Shown piece after piece: positions 53,345 through 61,137 of a stretch of 64,000 nt of DNA (positions are counted from its first letter, which is position 1; the number at the start of each line of letters is the position of its first letter). The stretch spans positions 1 to 64,000 of the forward strand of contig UQLC01000005.1 of NCBI GenBank assembly GCA_900541795.1, written 5' to 3'. The notes beneath the pieces are model-generated. The model was not told the DNA's origin. It searched no databases and saw only the letters and a program-made list of their open reading frames with translations. Made by a program: the position numbers and the translations under genes. The DNA is from an uncultured Collinsella sp. (GTDB lineage: Bacteria > Actinomycetota > Coriobacteriia > Coriobacteriales > Coriobacteriaceae).

Positions 53345-54427
53345 TTAGTCCGCTCGAATGGTCTCCAACAGATAATCGCGCATGTACGGAATTGCAAACG
53401 AAACACAGCCGTAGCCGGCAGGCTCAATCAGTCCCGTATCGATCAGACGTTTGCGATACGACCCGACTTTATTCGCCGGCAATCCCATCTTTTTGGCAAT
53501 ATCACCGTTCGTAATCTCGCCGCCTTCGCATTGCGCCATCGCCGCGAGATATTGAAACTGCCGCTCCGACACCCTGCGCAGCGCGGGGGCAATCACCATG
53601 GCATTGAAACTATCAAGAGCCGCCTGGACACCCTTGCGAGCCGCCTCTTCACTCACGCTCTCCGACCCGCTGCGCGCAGCAACCTGCCAAGCGTAATATC
53701 CGACCAACTGGACCATAAAGGGATAGCCTGCCGAAGCCTTTGTTAAAAGCTCAGCAACGCCTTCGTCGAGTTCCTTGCCCGCACGCCTCATCGTATCCTC
53801 AAACGATCCGCCGACTTCAAAATCTGAAAGCCGCGTGAGCTCGATATGCTTCGCCCTCTGAAGGAACGTCAACGTATCATCCACCACCACGCCATCCACC
53901 GAGGTTGGCAAACCAGCGAATGCAAAGGCGACATTCGCCCCTTGGCGAATCAAGAGCTGCATTTCATTACCCAGCTCGCGCATTTCCTCAGTTGAGGCGT
54001 CCTGAATCTCATCGAGTGTGATGAGCAAACCACCTCGCTTCGCGGCATCGTACATCGCCTCACCCAGATGAGAGGCTGACTTCGACAGCTCTACGGAGCC
54101 AAGGCTGACTCCTAAAATCGATGGGGAAATCGACATTGATGCAAGACGAACATTTCGCTGCAGAGCCTCGAGAATTCTGTCGCAAAAACCGGCATTTGAG
54201 GCGACGTCGACAACCTCGAATCCTTTTTTGCGCGCAAGATCGCCCAATGCGTTGAGGAGCACCGTTTTACCCGTGCCTCGGACACCCGAGATGCGCATGA
54301 GTCGATCGGGGGCACCAGGGCCATTCTCAAGAGCTTCGGCAAAGTCATCCAAAACAGCGTCGCGTCCGATAAGCTCAGGTGGATTCATGCCCGCTGTTGG
54401 CTTAAAGGGATTAATAGCTTTTGACAT
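53345..54427 (-). CDS. AAA/ATPase-domain protein with C-terminal winged helix
   Basis: The 360-aa protein resembles the archaeal-type/COG1672-like AAA ATPases. Walker A is SGVRGTGKTVLL (~48-59), Walker B GGLLITLDEIQDAS (~132-145), then a sensor-like AFAFAGLPTSVDG. The C-terminal 70 residues look like a winged helix (ITNGDIAKKMGLPANKVGSYRKRLIDTGLIEP). Proteins of this type are often DNA-binding or linked to mobile elements, but no partner is clear. ATG 54427 follows GAGGAGG. A striking phased repeat array lies directly upstream. Function unknown. Confidence 0.82.
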   Translation of the reverse strand: MSKAINPFKPTAGMNPPELIGRDAVLDDFAEALENGPGAPDRLMRISGVRGTGKTVLLNALGDLARKKGFEVVDVASNAGFCDRILEALQRNVRLASMSISPSILGVSLGSVELSKSASHLGEAMYDAAKRGGLLITLDEIQDASTEEMRELGNEMQLLIRQGANVAFAFAGLPTSVDGVVVDDTLTFLQRAKHIELTRLSDFEVGGSFEDTMRRAGKELDEGVAELLTKASAGYPFMVQLVGYYAWQVAARSGSESVSEEAARKGVQAALDSFNAMVIAPALRRVSERQFQYLAAMAQCEGGEITNGDIAKKMGLPANKVGSYRKRLIDTGLIEPAGYGCVSFAIPYMRDYLLETIRAD

Positions 54428-54445
54428 TCGACCTCCTCTGCCAGT

Positions 54446-54499
54446 TTTAACAACTTTAACAAAGTTTAGCAACTTTAGCAGAGTTTAACAGTTTTAGCA
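54446..54499. repeat. Six phased TTTARCA repeats upstream of the ATPase gene
   Basis: TTTAACA or TTTAGCA begins at 54446, 54455, 54465, 54474, 54484 and 54493, i.e. spacings 9, 10, 9, 10, 9. This equals three direct repeats of 19 bp. The array starts 19 bp upstream of the ATPase ATG, in DNA much richer in A/T than its surroundings. Likely a cooperative binding site or iteron-like array. Confidence 0.8.
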
Positions 54500-54588
54500 G
54501 GCTCGGCGGCTTTATGCCTTACCGATTCTGTCGGGTCCTCCCGCCCGCACCGATACAAATAGCGCGGTGAGGCCCCTCTATACCGCCC

Positions 54589-57030
54589 CTACCCCAGCGA
54601 GCGATTGAGGGAGCCGAGCTCATCGTTGCCCATGGTGCGCCACATTTGGAAGATACAACCGCGCGCCAGGAAAAAGAAACCGTTGTCGACCAGTTGCACA
54701 GCGGCATCTGCCAGCTGATTCGTCACGGCGGACACTGGCGGCAGCTCTAGTCCAGCCTTGTGGATGGTCTCGACCGCTTCCTCGAACGTCGGCGGCTCAT
54801 TGACACCCATCTCGTTCATAAGGCCCTGCATTTCCTCCAGCGCGTTGCTACCCGACTCCTCGCCGCGCGGCACGAGGCGGTAGCACGCCAACGCGAGCTC
54901 GAGCTGATCGCAATTCCAATAGGCAAACGCCAAGCGATAGAACAGGTAGCCGATTGCAGAACGATCGCTGGCAATACGTAGGCCGTGGCGCGCCACCTCG
55001 ATAATCTCGTCAAAGCGCTCCAGACGCGCAAGCACGTTGATGAGCGCAAAGTGCGACTGCATGGACGAGCGCGCCAGATCGTAAAGATGGCGCACCTCGG
55101 GCAGTGCTCGTTCAAAGTCCTCCTGCTCGGCGTAAAAGCTGCAGATCTCGTGCTGGGCAAAGTACAGCGCATCGGGCGCACGAAGGATTCGCACAGAGCG
55201 GTCTTCTTCCAACACCGGTAGCACCATGCGCACCAGCTGGTTATCGCAAAACTGCGTTTGGACCGGACCTGTCGCCAAAAGCTCGGCGACGGCGCACTTG
55301 GCCTCCAACTCCTCAACAAGACGGGAAAAACCTTCAAAAGCACCTGTACGGTCGACTTTTGCCTGCTCGCGCAATTCAACAACACGGGCCACGTATGGAT
55401 CGTCGTCCTCTTCCATGACCTCTAGCTCATCAGCCGTATCGGCAAGCAGAAGGTCGCGCAACGCCGGCGGCAGCGAACGGTGGTCGTCACGCGGACGAGC
55501 GTGAACCTCAGCGGGCTCAATCGTCTCCGGAGCGGTTGACTCATATGCCTCAAGCACACGCTTGCACGGCATATCGTCCATGTCCATGCTCTCAAGATCC
55601 TTGGCGACAGGCACGCAATCGGCCAGATAGGCCGCGCGCCCAAAGAAATACGTTGCGACAACGCGTTCGCCCTGCTCACTGTCGGGAGCAGCAATCTGCA
55701 CATAGCAGCGCGTGATGCAGGTGCCCGCGGCAAAACACGCTGCCGCAAGCGTGAGTGCCACGCGCGCATCGTGCTCCGCGGCCCAGATCGCGCGCGTGTC
55801 CTCGTCCAACTCGCGCCAGGCGTCATCTTGAGCGTCGTATTCACGTTGTGGCATAGCATCAACGACAGACTGCCCAAACCGAACGAGCATGATCCCCTCG
55901 GCAACGTTTGCCCGATAGGTATAGTCGAGCCGCGTGACCACGTTAAGTGCCTCGACAATACGCGCGAAGCGGGTACGCACATCCCACTCACCGCCCGGCT
56001 GGCAAGCCACCGTACCCGGTTTGCCCCACGGGTTATCGCTCGAGGCCGTATCGAGCAGTCGGGGAACATCGTTGGTCGTCTTGGCGATATGCCACGCATC
56101 AAAGAGCGCGCAGCCCTCAAGGCTCGGCGAGGATGCCGCAGGGACCAATCCGGCCCCGATGTGCTCAAGGATGCCGGAGAGACGGTTAAGACGGCACTCG
56201 ATGGCAAGCAGCATGTCAATCTCGTCCTGGTCCAGCAGGCTGCGATCAAAATTGAGATAGAAAAGCTTTGAGCGATCGATGCGAGCCAGGCTCATCTCGG
56301 ACTTAGCGGCGATGGCGCGCAAGCGGGGCAAGTCAATTTCACTCATAAGGGCGGCGGCATAGCGCTCGATACCGCTCGGATTCTCGGCATGGTCAACGCG
56401 GTAGAGCAGCGTCTCAATAGCGTCAGGTAGCGGTGCCGTGTTAAAGCCCAAAAACACCTCGACCGGCTCGGGCAACTTTACGAGCTTGATCTTGTCGACA
56501 ACGTTTTGCATACCCTCGTCGAGTCCGTCGGCGTCCGCCGTGCTCGCAATGGTATTTTCGGAGTCAGCGAATATCACGTAGCGCAGGAACATCGATGCCA
56601 TGAACTCACCGTAAGGAAGGGAGCGGGTCGAATTCCATGTCTCGTGATCGGACTGTTCGCGCATGGGACCTTCGGGAGAGCCGACGGTTCGCGCGCACGC
56701 GCGCATCGTGCCGTTTGCTCCCCTCACCATAATCTCACCAATACCGGAGTCCGAGTCGTCAAGGACCAGTTCCATGTCGGGATCGTTGGGCAGCGGAGCC
56801 TCGCTAACGGGGCGGTCCACCTTGTACACCTCACCCGAAACGCTTACGTAGCCCAAAAGCGACACATGGCTTTTGCCAACGAATTCGACGACATAACAAG
56901 ATTCATGCTGATCCTCGCCAAAGAGTTTCCAGGCCACGCCATATGAGCGTCCCGCAGGCTGCTCGGGCATCACCGGAAAGCGCTTCTTGGGATCGAGAAA
57001 CCTGAGCTTGTATGTCGGACGCTCTGCCAC
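54589..57030 (-). CDS. Large uncharacterised protein with C-terminal TPR-like region
   Basis: I do not recognise this 813-aa protein as a named family. There is no signal peptide and there are no membrane segments, so it is probably cytoplasmic. The N-terminal ~130 residues are beta-rich (YGVAWKLFGEDQHESCYVVEFVGKSHVSLLG). The middle part is mixed, with several Trp and Cys residues. An acidic linker (ELEVMEEDDDPY, ~535) is followed by helical repeats resembling TPRs (DFERALPEVRHLYDLARSSMQSH; ERFDEIIEVARHGLRIASDRSAIGYLFYRLAFAYWNCDQLELALACYR). GTG start 57030 with AGGGTGAT upstream. It lies 161 bp upstream of the ATPase gene on the same strand; a link is possible but unproven. Confidence 0.8.
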   Translation of the reverse strand: MAERPTYKLRFLDPKKRFPVMPEQPAGRSYGVAWKLFGEDQHESCYVVEFVGKSHVSLLGYVSVSGEVYKVDRPVSEAPLPNDPDMELVLDDSDSGIGEIMVRGANGTMRACARTVGSPEGPMREQSDHETWNSTRSLPYGEFMASMFLRYVIFADSENTIASTADADGLDEGMQNVVDKIKLVKLPEPVEVFLGFNTAPLPDAIETLLYRVDHAENPSGIERYAAALMSEIDLPRLRAIAAKSEMSLARIDRSKLFYLNFDRSLLDQDEIDMLLAIECRLNRLSGILEHIGAGLVPAASSPSLEGCALFDAWHIAKTTNDVPRLLDTASSDNPWGKPGTVACQPGGEWDVRTRFARIVEALNVVTRLDYTYRANVAEGIMLVRFGQSVVDAMPQREYDAQDDAWRELDEDTRAIWAAEHDARVALTLAAACFAAGTCITRCYVQIAAPDSEQGERVVATYFFGRAAYLADCVPVAKDLESMDMDDMPCKRVLEAYESTAPETIEPAEVHARPRDDHRSLPPALRDLLLADTADELEVMEEDDDPYVARVVELREQAKVDRTGAFEGFSRLVEELEAKCAVAELLATGPVQTQFCDNQLVRMVLPVLEEDRSVRILRAPDALYFAQHEICSFYAEQEDFERALPEVRHLYDLARSSMQSHFALINVLARLERFDEIIEVARHGLRIASDRSAIGYLFYRLAFAYWNCDQLELALACYRLVPRGEESGSNALEEMQGLMNEMGVNEPPTFEEAVETIHKAGLELPPVSAVTNQLADAAVQLVDNGFFFLARGCIFQMWRTMGNDELGSLNRSLG

Positions 57031-57153
57031 GAAATATCACCCTGATCGGTCGCTTGAGAAGGAGTGGTCGCGAATAAGTCGCGACATCTACTCGGAATCT
57101 TACACGAGTCGACAGGAAATCGTCCCTTTGGACAAAAGCACTCAAGCTAGCGC

Positions 57154-57343
57154 AAAAGAAAAGCCCCCGTTGCCGGGAGCTTTAATCTCAAATGGTGCGG
57201 CGTATAGGATTCCGCGCATCCGCTGCGCGGATCCGCACCGGCTTCGCCCGCCTGCCGGCGTGCTCGCCCGCGGGCTAAAAACGCTCCGCGTTTTCTTGAC
57301 GCCCGCGCCTCGACCGAGGTTCGAATCTCCGCAATGCCCCCGT
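57154..57343. mobile_element. tRNA-chimera element B (behind tRNA-Arg)
   Basis: The tRNA-Arg terminator plus 3' end at 57344-57403 is repeated at 57154-57212, offset 190 bp. In the copy, tRNA sequence runs to the T-loop (..GTATAGGATTC) and then enters a hairpin core at 57211. The core contains ATCCGCTGCGCGGAT, CCGGCTTCGCCCGCCTGCCGG and AAAACGCTCCGCGTTTT. It ends in an inverted T-arm (GAGGTTCGAATCTC near 57316). The first 50 core bases match element C (62212-62261) with 2 differences. This accounts for most of the 353-bp gap here. Confidence 0.78.
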
Positions 57344-57348
57344 AAAGG

Positions 57349-57372
57349 AAAAGCCCCCGTTGCCGGAGGCTT
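57349..57372 (-). terminator. tRNA-Arg terminator
   Basis: Stem AGCCTCCG / CGGGGGCT (8 bp, one wobble) with a GCAA tetraloop, followed by TTTTCCTTT on the minus strand. A second copy lies at 57161-57181 inside element B. Confidence 0.8.
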
Positions 57373-57383
57373 TCAATTTCAAT

Positions 57384-57460
57384 TGGTGCGGCGTATAGGA
57401 TTCGAACCTATGACGTTCTGATTCGTAGTCAGACCCTCTATCCAGCTGAGGTAACGCCGC
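57384..57460 (-). tRNA. tRNA-Arg (anticodon ACG)
   Basis: The 77-nt minus-strand gene has acceptor GCGGCGT / ACGCCGC, discriminator A and an encoded CCA. The anticodon stem-loop TCTGA CTACGAA TCAGA gives anticodon ACG (ICG after editing) for CGU/CGC/CGA. D-arm CTCAGCTGGATAGAG and T-arm ATAGGTTCGAATCCTAT are standard. Confidence 0.97.
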
Positions 57461-57537
57461 AGCGCAAGACATATAAAACCACTTTAGCTTATTGGAGTCA
57501 AGCACAATCTCAAACTTTTTTGTGGAACGCAGTTTTG

Positions 57538-57915
57538 TCATGCTGCTCCGCATATACCGCTGTTCCCCGTACGATCGATTGGCTTTTCGATCACGTCGAA
57601 CTTGGCATCAAGTTCCCTCAGGAGCGATCTCACCCGCTGGGCACAATCATAATCGGCAAACGAGATGCTCAGCATGCGCGCGACCTGGTTGGAAGTCCCA
57701 ACTCCATAGAAGTGCTCCAGCGCCACAAGTCCCTCGTGCATCACAAAGGTCTCGACCACATGCGGCGACTCCTCAAAGCACCATTGTGTCAACGGACCCT
57801 CACTCGTCTGCCGAACCACCAGGCCGCCCATGCCAGACGGCTCACACGTTACAAGCAGGTACTCCCCGCCCTCGTCGCTCTCAAACAAAACCACCCGATC
57901 ATCAAACAGCTCCAT
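57538..57915 (-). CDS. Uncharacterised 125-aa protein
   Basis: I do not recognise this protein. It is acidic, with no signal peptide and no membrane helix. It has a beta-rich N-terminus (DRVVLFESDEGGEYLLVTCEPSGMGGLVV) and a C-terminal helical part (CAQRVRSLLRELDAKFDVIEKP). AAAGGGGACGCG precedes the ATG, and codon use matches neighbouring genes, which supports a real gene. It stands alone between tRNA-Arg and serS. Confidence 0.7.
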   Translation of the reverse strand: MELFDDRVVLFESDEGGEYLLVTCEPSGMGGLVVRQTSEGPLTQWCFEESPHVVETFVMHEGLVALEHFYGVGTSNQVARMLSISFADYDCAQRVRSLLRELDAKFDVIEKPIDRTGNSGICGAA

Positions 57916-58041
57916 CGCGTCCCCTTTCTCTCGCTCTTATTTAGCAAAAGCATAGCAGGTAGATGGCTGTATACAGAACAGTTGTTCGTGTGTTTTCTAT
58001 TGAGCTGTCCGCACGACATGATATGGACCTGCGCACGAAAT

Positions 58042-58065
58042 AGGGCGCCCCCGAAGGAGCGCCCT
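58042..58065 (-). terminator. serS terminator-like hairpin with UUCG loop
   Basis: Ten-base arms AGGGCGCCCC and GGAGCGCCCT (one wobble) enclose TTCG on the minus strand, 24 bp after the serS stop. The tail ATTTCG is only weakly T-rich. Confidence 0.7.
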
Positions 58066-58088
58066 TGCATATCCCCTATGCAGCCAAG

Positions 58089-59372
58089 TTACGCGACCGG
58101 CCCGATCTTCTCGAGACCGCCCATGTAAGGACGCAGAACCTCGGGGATCGTGATGGTGCCGTCGGCGTTCTGGTAATTCTCCAGAATGGCGGCCATGGTG
58201 CGGCCAGCCGGCAGGCCGGAACCGTTAAGGGTGTGCAGGTAGCGCGAACCCTTGAAGTTCTCGGGGTCGCGATACTTGATGTTGGCGCGGCGAGCCTGGA
58301 AGTCACCGCAGTTGGAGCAGGAGCTGATCTCCTTGTAGGCGTTGTAGCTCGGCAGCCAGACTTCGATGTCGTAGGTCTGACGGGCAGAGAAGCCCAGGTC
58401 GCCGGTGCACAGGCTAATCACGCGATACGGAAGGCCCAGCTGCTGCAGCAGGTACTCGGCCTCGGCGGTCATGCTCTCGAGCTCCTCGTCGGACTCCTCC
58501 GGCTTAGCGAACTTGACCATCTCGACCTTGTCGAACTCGTGCTGACGGATGATGCCACGGGTGTCGCGACCGGCGGAACCGGCCTCCTCGCGGAAGCAGG
58601 GAGTGAAGGCGGTGTAGCGGCGCGGCAGGGTGTCGGCCTCGAGAACCTCGCCGGCGTGCAGGTTGGTGAGCACGACCTCGGCGGTGGGGATCAGGAAGTT
58701 GTCGCCCGAGACGTGATAGGCGTCGTCCTCGAACTTGGGCAGCTGGCCCGTACCGAACATGGTCTGACGCTTGACGACGATAGGCGGCCACCACTCCTTG
58801 AAGCCACGGCTCGTGTGCGTGTCCAGGAAGAAGTTGATAAGGGCGCGCTCCAGGCGGGCGCCGGCGCCACCGAGAACGGTGAAGCGGCTGCCGGAGAGCT
58901 TGTTGCCGCGCTCGAAGTCGAGGATGTCGAGGTCGGTGCCCAGATCCCAGTGCGGCTTAAAGTCGAAGTCGAACTCGCGCGGGGTGCCCCAACGACGGCG
59001 CTCGATGTTCTCGTCCTCGTCCTTGCCGTACGGCGTGGCCTCGCAAGGGATGTTGGGCAGGTGAGCCATAAAGTCGTACTGCTCCTGCTCGAGAGCAGTG
59101 CGGCGCTCGGCCAGACCGTCAATCTTCTCGTTGACGGCGCGCACGGCCTCCTTGGCGGCCTCGGCCTCGTCCTTCTTGCCCTCCTTCATCAGGGCGCCGA
59201 TCTTCTTGGACTCGGCGTTGCGCGTGGCCTGGAGCTCCTCGACCTCGGTGATGACGGCACGACGCTCGTCGTCGAGCTCAAAGAACTTCTCGCGGTCCCA
59301 AGACGTCTGGCGGTTAGCCATGGCGACATCGATGGCATCGGGGTTCTCGCGAACAAACTTGATATCAAGCAT
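58089..59372 (-). CDS. serS: Seryl-tRNA synthetase
   Basis: The 427-aa class II synthetase. The N-terminal coiled-coil arm (about residues 28-105, DREKFFELDDERRAVITEVEELQATRN) recognises the long variable arm of tRNA-Ser. The catalytic core shows motif 2 FREEAGSAGRDTRGIIRQHEF and motif 3 GSGLPAGRTMAAILENYQ. ATG 59372 is set by GGAGGATC upstream. A perfect 12-bp palindrome AGGTTGCAACCT (59402-59413) lies in the promoter region. No T-box leader was seen. Confidence 0.96.
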   Translation of the reverse strand: MLDIKFVRENPDAIDVAMANRQTSWDREKFFELDDERRAVITEVEELQATRNAESKKIGALMKEGKKDEAEAAKEAVRAVNEKIDGLAERRTALEQEQYDFMAHLPNIPCEATPYGKDEDENIERRRWGTPREFDFDFKPHWDLGTDLDILDFERGNKLSGSRFTVLGGAGARLERALINFFLDTHTSRGFKEWWPPIVVKRQTMFGTGQLPKFEDDAYHVSGDNFLIPTAEVVLTNLHAGEVLEADTLPRRYTAFTPCFREEAGSAGRDTRGIIRQHEFDKVEMVKFAKPEESDEELESMTAEAEYLLQQLGLPYRVISLCTGDLGFSARQTYDIEVWLPSYNAYKEISSCSNCGDFQARRANIKYRDPENFKGSRYLHTLNGSGLPAGRTMAAILENYQNADGTITIPEVLRPYMGGLEKIGPVA

Positions 59373-59401
59373 TAGATCCTCCGGCGATATACATTCCATT
59401 T

Positions 59402-59413
59402 AGGTTGCAACCT
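59402..59413. promoter_or_regulatory. 12-bp palindrome in the serS / small ORF intergenic region
   Basis: AGGTTGCAACCT is a perfect palindrome 30 bp upstream of serS, between two divergent genes. It could be an operator; no regulator is implicated. Confidence 0.35.
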
Positions 59414-59483
59414 TGTACATGTATGGGCAAGTATATACTTATGAGCGTTTACGACCCAACTCAACTACGCAAGAAGGCACCCA

Positions 59484-59657
59484 ATGGACGCAGTTTTTTC
59501 CTTTTTGTTTGGCACCCGCACCGGTTTTGCCATCCTTTTCGCCGGCGGCATCCTGTTATTTGCGATTCTTGCCTTTGTAATGGAGAAGCGCACCCATAAG
59601 ATGTACGTCGACCGCGGGCCCAAGTCCGAGGATGAGGAAGACAGCTTCTGGGACTAA
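59484..59657 (+). CDS. Small single-span membrane protein, 57 aa
   Basis: The frame encodes MDAVFSFLFGTRTGF, then a hydrophobic helix (AILFAGGILLFAILAFV, ~16-32), a basic turn (MEKRTHKMYVD) and an acidic C-terminus (SEDEEDSFWD). AAGAAGG lies 7 nt before the ATG, and a strong plus-strand terminator follows at 59709-59751. These together make a real gene likely. I do not recognise a function. It is divergent from serS. Confidence 0.78.
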   Translation: MDAVFSFLFGTRTGFAILFAGGILLFAILAFVMEKRTHKMYVDRGPKSEDEEDSFWD

Positions 59658-59667
59658 CCTGCCAAAA

Positions 59668-59708
59668 AGGGACAGGTTTATTTTGGTCGGTTTTATCTGG
59701 GTAAACGC
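59668..59708. repeat. 41-bp interspersed repeat, copy 2
   Basis: Matches 9386-9426 at 39 of 41 positions (AGGGACAGGTTTATTTTGGT...). A shorter related word, TTGGTCGGTTTTA, occurs at 59805-59817 across the proC stop codon. It lies between the small membrane protein gene and its terminator. Confidence 0.75.
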
Positions 59709-59751
59709 AAGCGCCCCGCAACCGGTAATGATCCGGTTGCGGGGCGCTTTT
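59709..59751 (+). terminator. Terminator after the small membrane protein gene
   Basis: Seventeen-base perfect arms (59709-59725 with 59733-59749, AAGCGCCCCGCAACCGG type) with a 7-nt loop, followed by TTTT on the plus strand. Confidence 0.85.
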
Positions 59752-59816
59752 CGCACATACGACAAAACCGCAGAAAATACCTGCCAAAAATAAACCCTTC
59801 CTTTTTTTGGTCGGTT

Positions 59817-60587
59817 TTACTGGAGAGTTGCGTCGATTGCCTTGACCAGGGCGCTGCGCATGCCGGCGTCCTCGAGCGCAACGACGCCCTTGATGGTGGC
59901 ACCACCGGGCGAGCATACGGCATCCTTCATCGCCGCAGGATGCTGGCCAGTTGCAAGCTGCAGCTTTGCCGTACCCAACACCATCTGGCTCACAATGCGA
60001 TAGGCATCGGCACGCGGGATACCGTGCTTGACCGCTGCATCGCCCAGGGCCTCGATTGCCATGGCGACAAATGCCGGAGCGCAACCACCCACCGTGCCGC
60101 CCACAAACAGCAGGCTCGTATCGAGTTCGACCACCGCACCGAGCTTGCCAAGCAGATCAAGCACCACTGCGCTCTGCTCATCACTAAGCGTGGAAGCCTT
60201 CTCGCAAGCGATGACGCCCTCGCCCACCGAAACCGGTGTGTTGGGCACCGTCGAGATATGCGCGACGCCCGGCAGGACCTGCTCCCACTTGGCACTGTCC
60301 CAGGTCCAGGCAACCGACAGAACGACCTTTTTGGCAAGAGCATCCTTGAGCGGGGCGAATACCTTCTCGATCATGTACGGTTTGACCGCAGCGACCACGA
60401 TATCGGATGCGGCGACAACCTCGGCGGCATCGTGGCAGGCGACCATGCCGCGCGCCTCGCAGCGCTCAACCAGTGCGTCGTAGCAACCCGCGCAGGCGCA
60501 CATGTCGCTCGCAGCTACACCGGCAGCGATCCAGCCATCGGCCATAGCGCTCGCCATATTGCCAAAACCGACAAATCCAATCTTCAT
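59817..60587 (-). CDS. proC: Pyrroline-5-carboxylate reductase
   Basis: The 256-aa enzyme reduces 1-pyrroline-5-carboxylate to proline with NAD(P)H. The N-terminal Rossmann motif is GFVGFGNMASAMADGW. The substrate-binding part includes VPNTPVSVGEGVIA, and the C-terminal dimer helices contain GCAPAFVAMAIEALGDAAVKHG and SPGGATIKGVVALEDAG. Length is typical. RBS AAAGGAC precedes the ATG at 60587. It is followed on the minus strand by no clear terminator; its stop codon overlaps part of an interspersed repeat. Confidence 0.94.
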   Translation of the reverse strand: MKIGFVGFGNMASAMADGWIAAGVAASDMCACAGCYDALVERCEARGMVACHDAAEVVAASDIVVAAVKPYMIEKVFAPLKDALAKKVVLSVAWTWDSAKWEQVLPGVAHISTVPNTPVSVGEGVIACEKASTLSDEQSAVVLDLLGKLGAVVELDTSLLFVGGTVGGCAPAFVAMAIEALGDAAVKHGIPRADAYRIVSQMVLGTAKLQLATGQHPAAMKDAVCSPGGATIKGVVALEDAGMRSALVKAIDATLQ

Positions 60588-60660
60588 ATCTCATAGTCCT
60601 TTCAGACACATTCCTCAAAACGAAAGGTATTGTCCCACGCCATTGTTTCGTATTGCCGAC

Positions 60661-61131
60661 CTATTTGTGATACGGCTCGCCACGGCTGATCTTGCAGGCG
60701 CGGTAGATTTGCTCCAGCAGCACCACGCGCGCCAAGTTATGCGGCAAGGTAATGCGTCCAAAGCTGAGCATCTCGTCGGCGCGGGCGCGCACCTCATCGC
60801 TCACGCCGTCCGAACCGCCAATCACAAAGGCGATGTCGCTGCTGCCTCGCAGCATAAGATCGTCAAGCCTCGCCGAGAGCTCCTCACTCGAACGCTCCTT
60901 GCCCTCGATAGCCAGCAGGATCACATGCGCTCGAGACGGCAATGCAGCAAGAATTGCCGCCCCCTCCTTGTCGCGCGCGGCATCCACGCCGCCCGCCTTA
61001 GCCGGGTCGATATCGGCCACCTCGCGGATATCCACCTTGGCATAGGCGCCTAGGCGCTTGGTGTACTCAGCGCACGCGTCCTTCCAAAAGCGCTCTTTGA
61101 GCTTGCCAACACAAACGACGGTGTATTTCAC
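60661..61131 (-). CDS. rlmH: 23S rRNA pseudouridine(1915)-N3 methyltransferase RlmH
   Basis: The 156-aa SPOUT-class methyltransferase methylates pseudouridine 1915 of 23S rRNA on assembled 70S ribosomes. The SAM-binding knot is visible in FVIGGSDGVSDEVRARADEMLSFGRITLPHNLARVVLLEQIYRA. The conserved C-terminus ends RGEPYHK. Length matches E. coli RlmH (155 aa). It starts 6 bp after the SPFH gene stop, so the two are probably co-transcribed. Confidence 0.96.
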   Translation of the reverse strand: MKYTVVCVGKLKERFWKDACAEYTKRLGAYAKVDIREVADIDPAKAGGVDAARDKEGAAILAALPSRAHVILLAIEGKERSSEELSARLDDLMLRGSSDIAFVIGGSDGVSDEVRARADEMLSFGRITLPHNLARVVLLEQIYRACKISRGEPYHK

Positions 61132-61137
61132 GCGTGC

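Noticed and set aside
54446..54499. CRISPR array
   Set aside because: Repeats are 7 bp with 2-3 bp spacing; there are no 25-40 bp repeats with unique spacers and no cas genes in the window.
53345..57030. Phage-defence system formed by the ATPase and the 813-aa protein
   Set aside because: No nuclease, TIR, protease or other effector domain is visible and no other defence genes lie nearby; adjacency alone is not enough.
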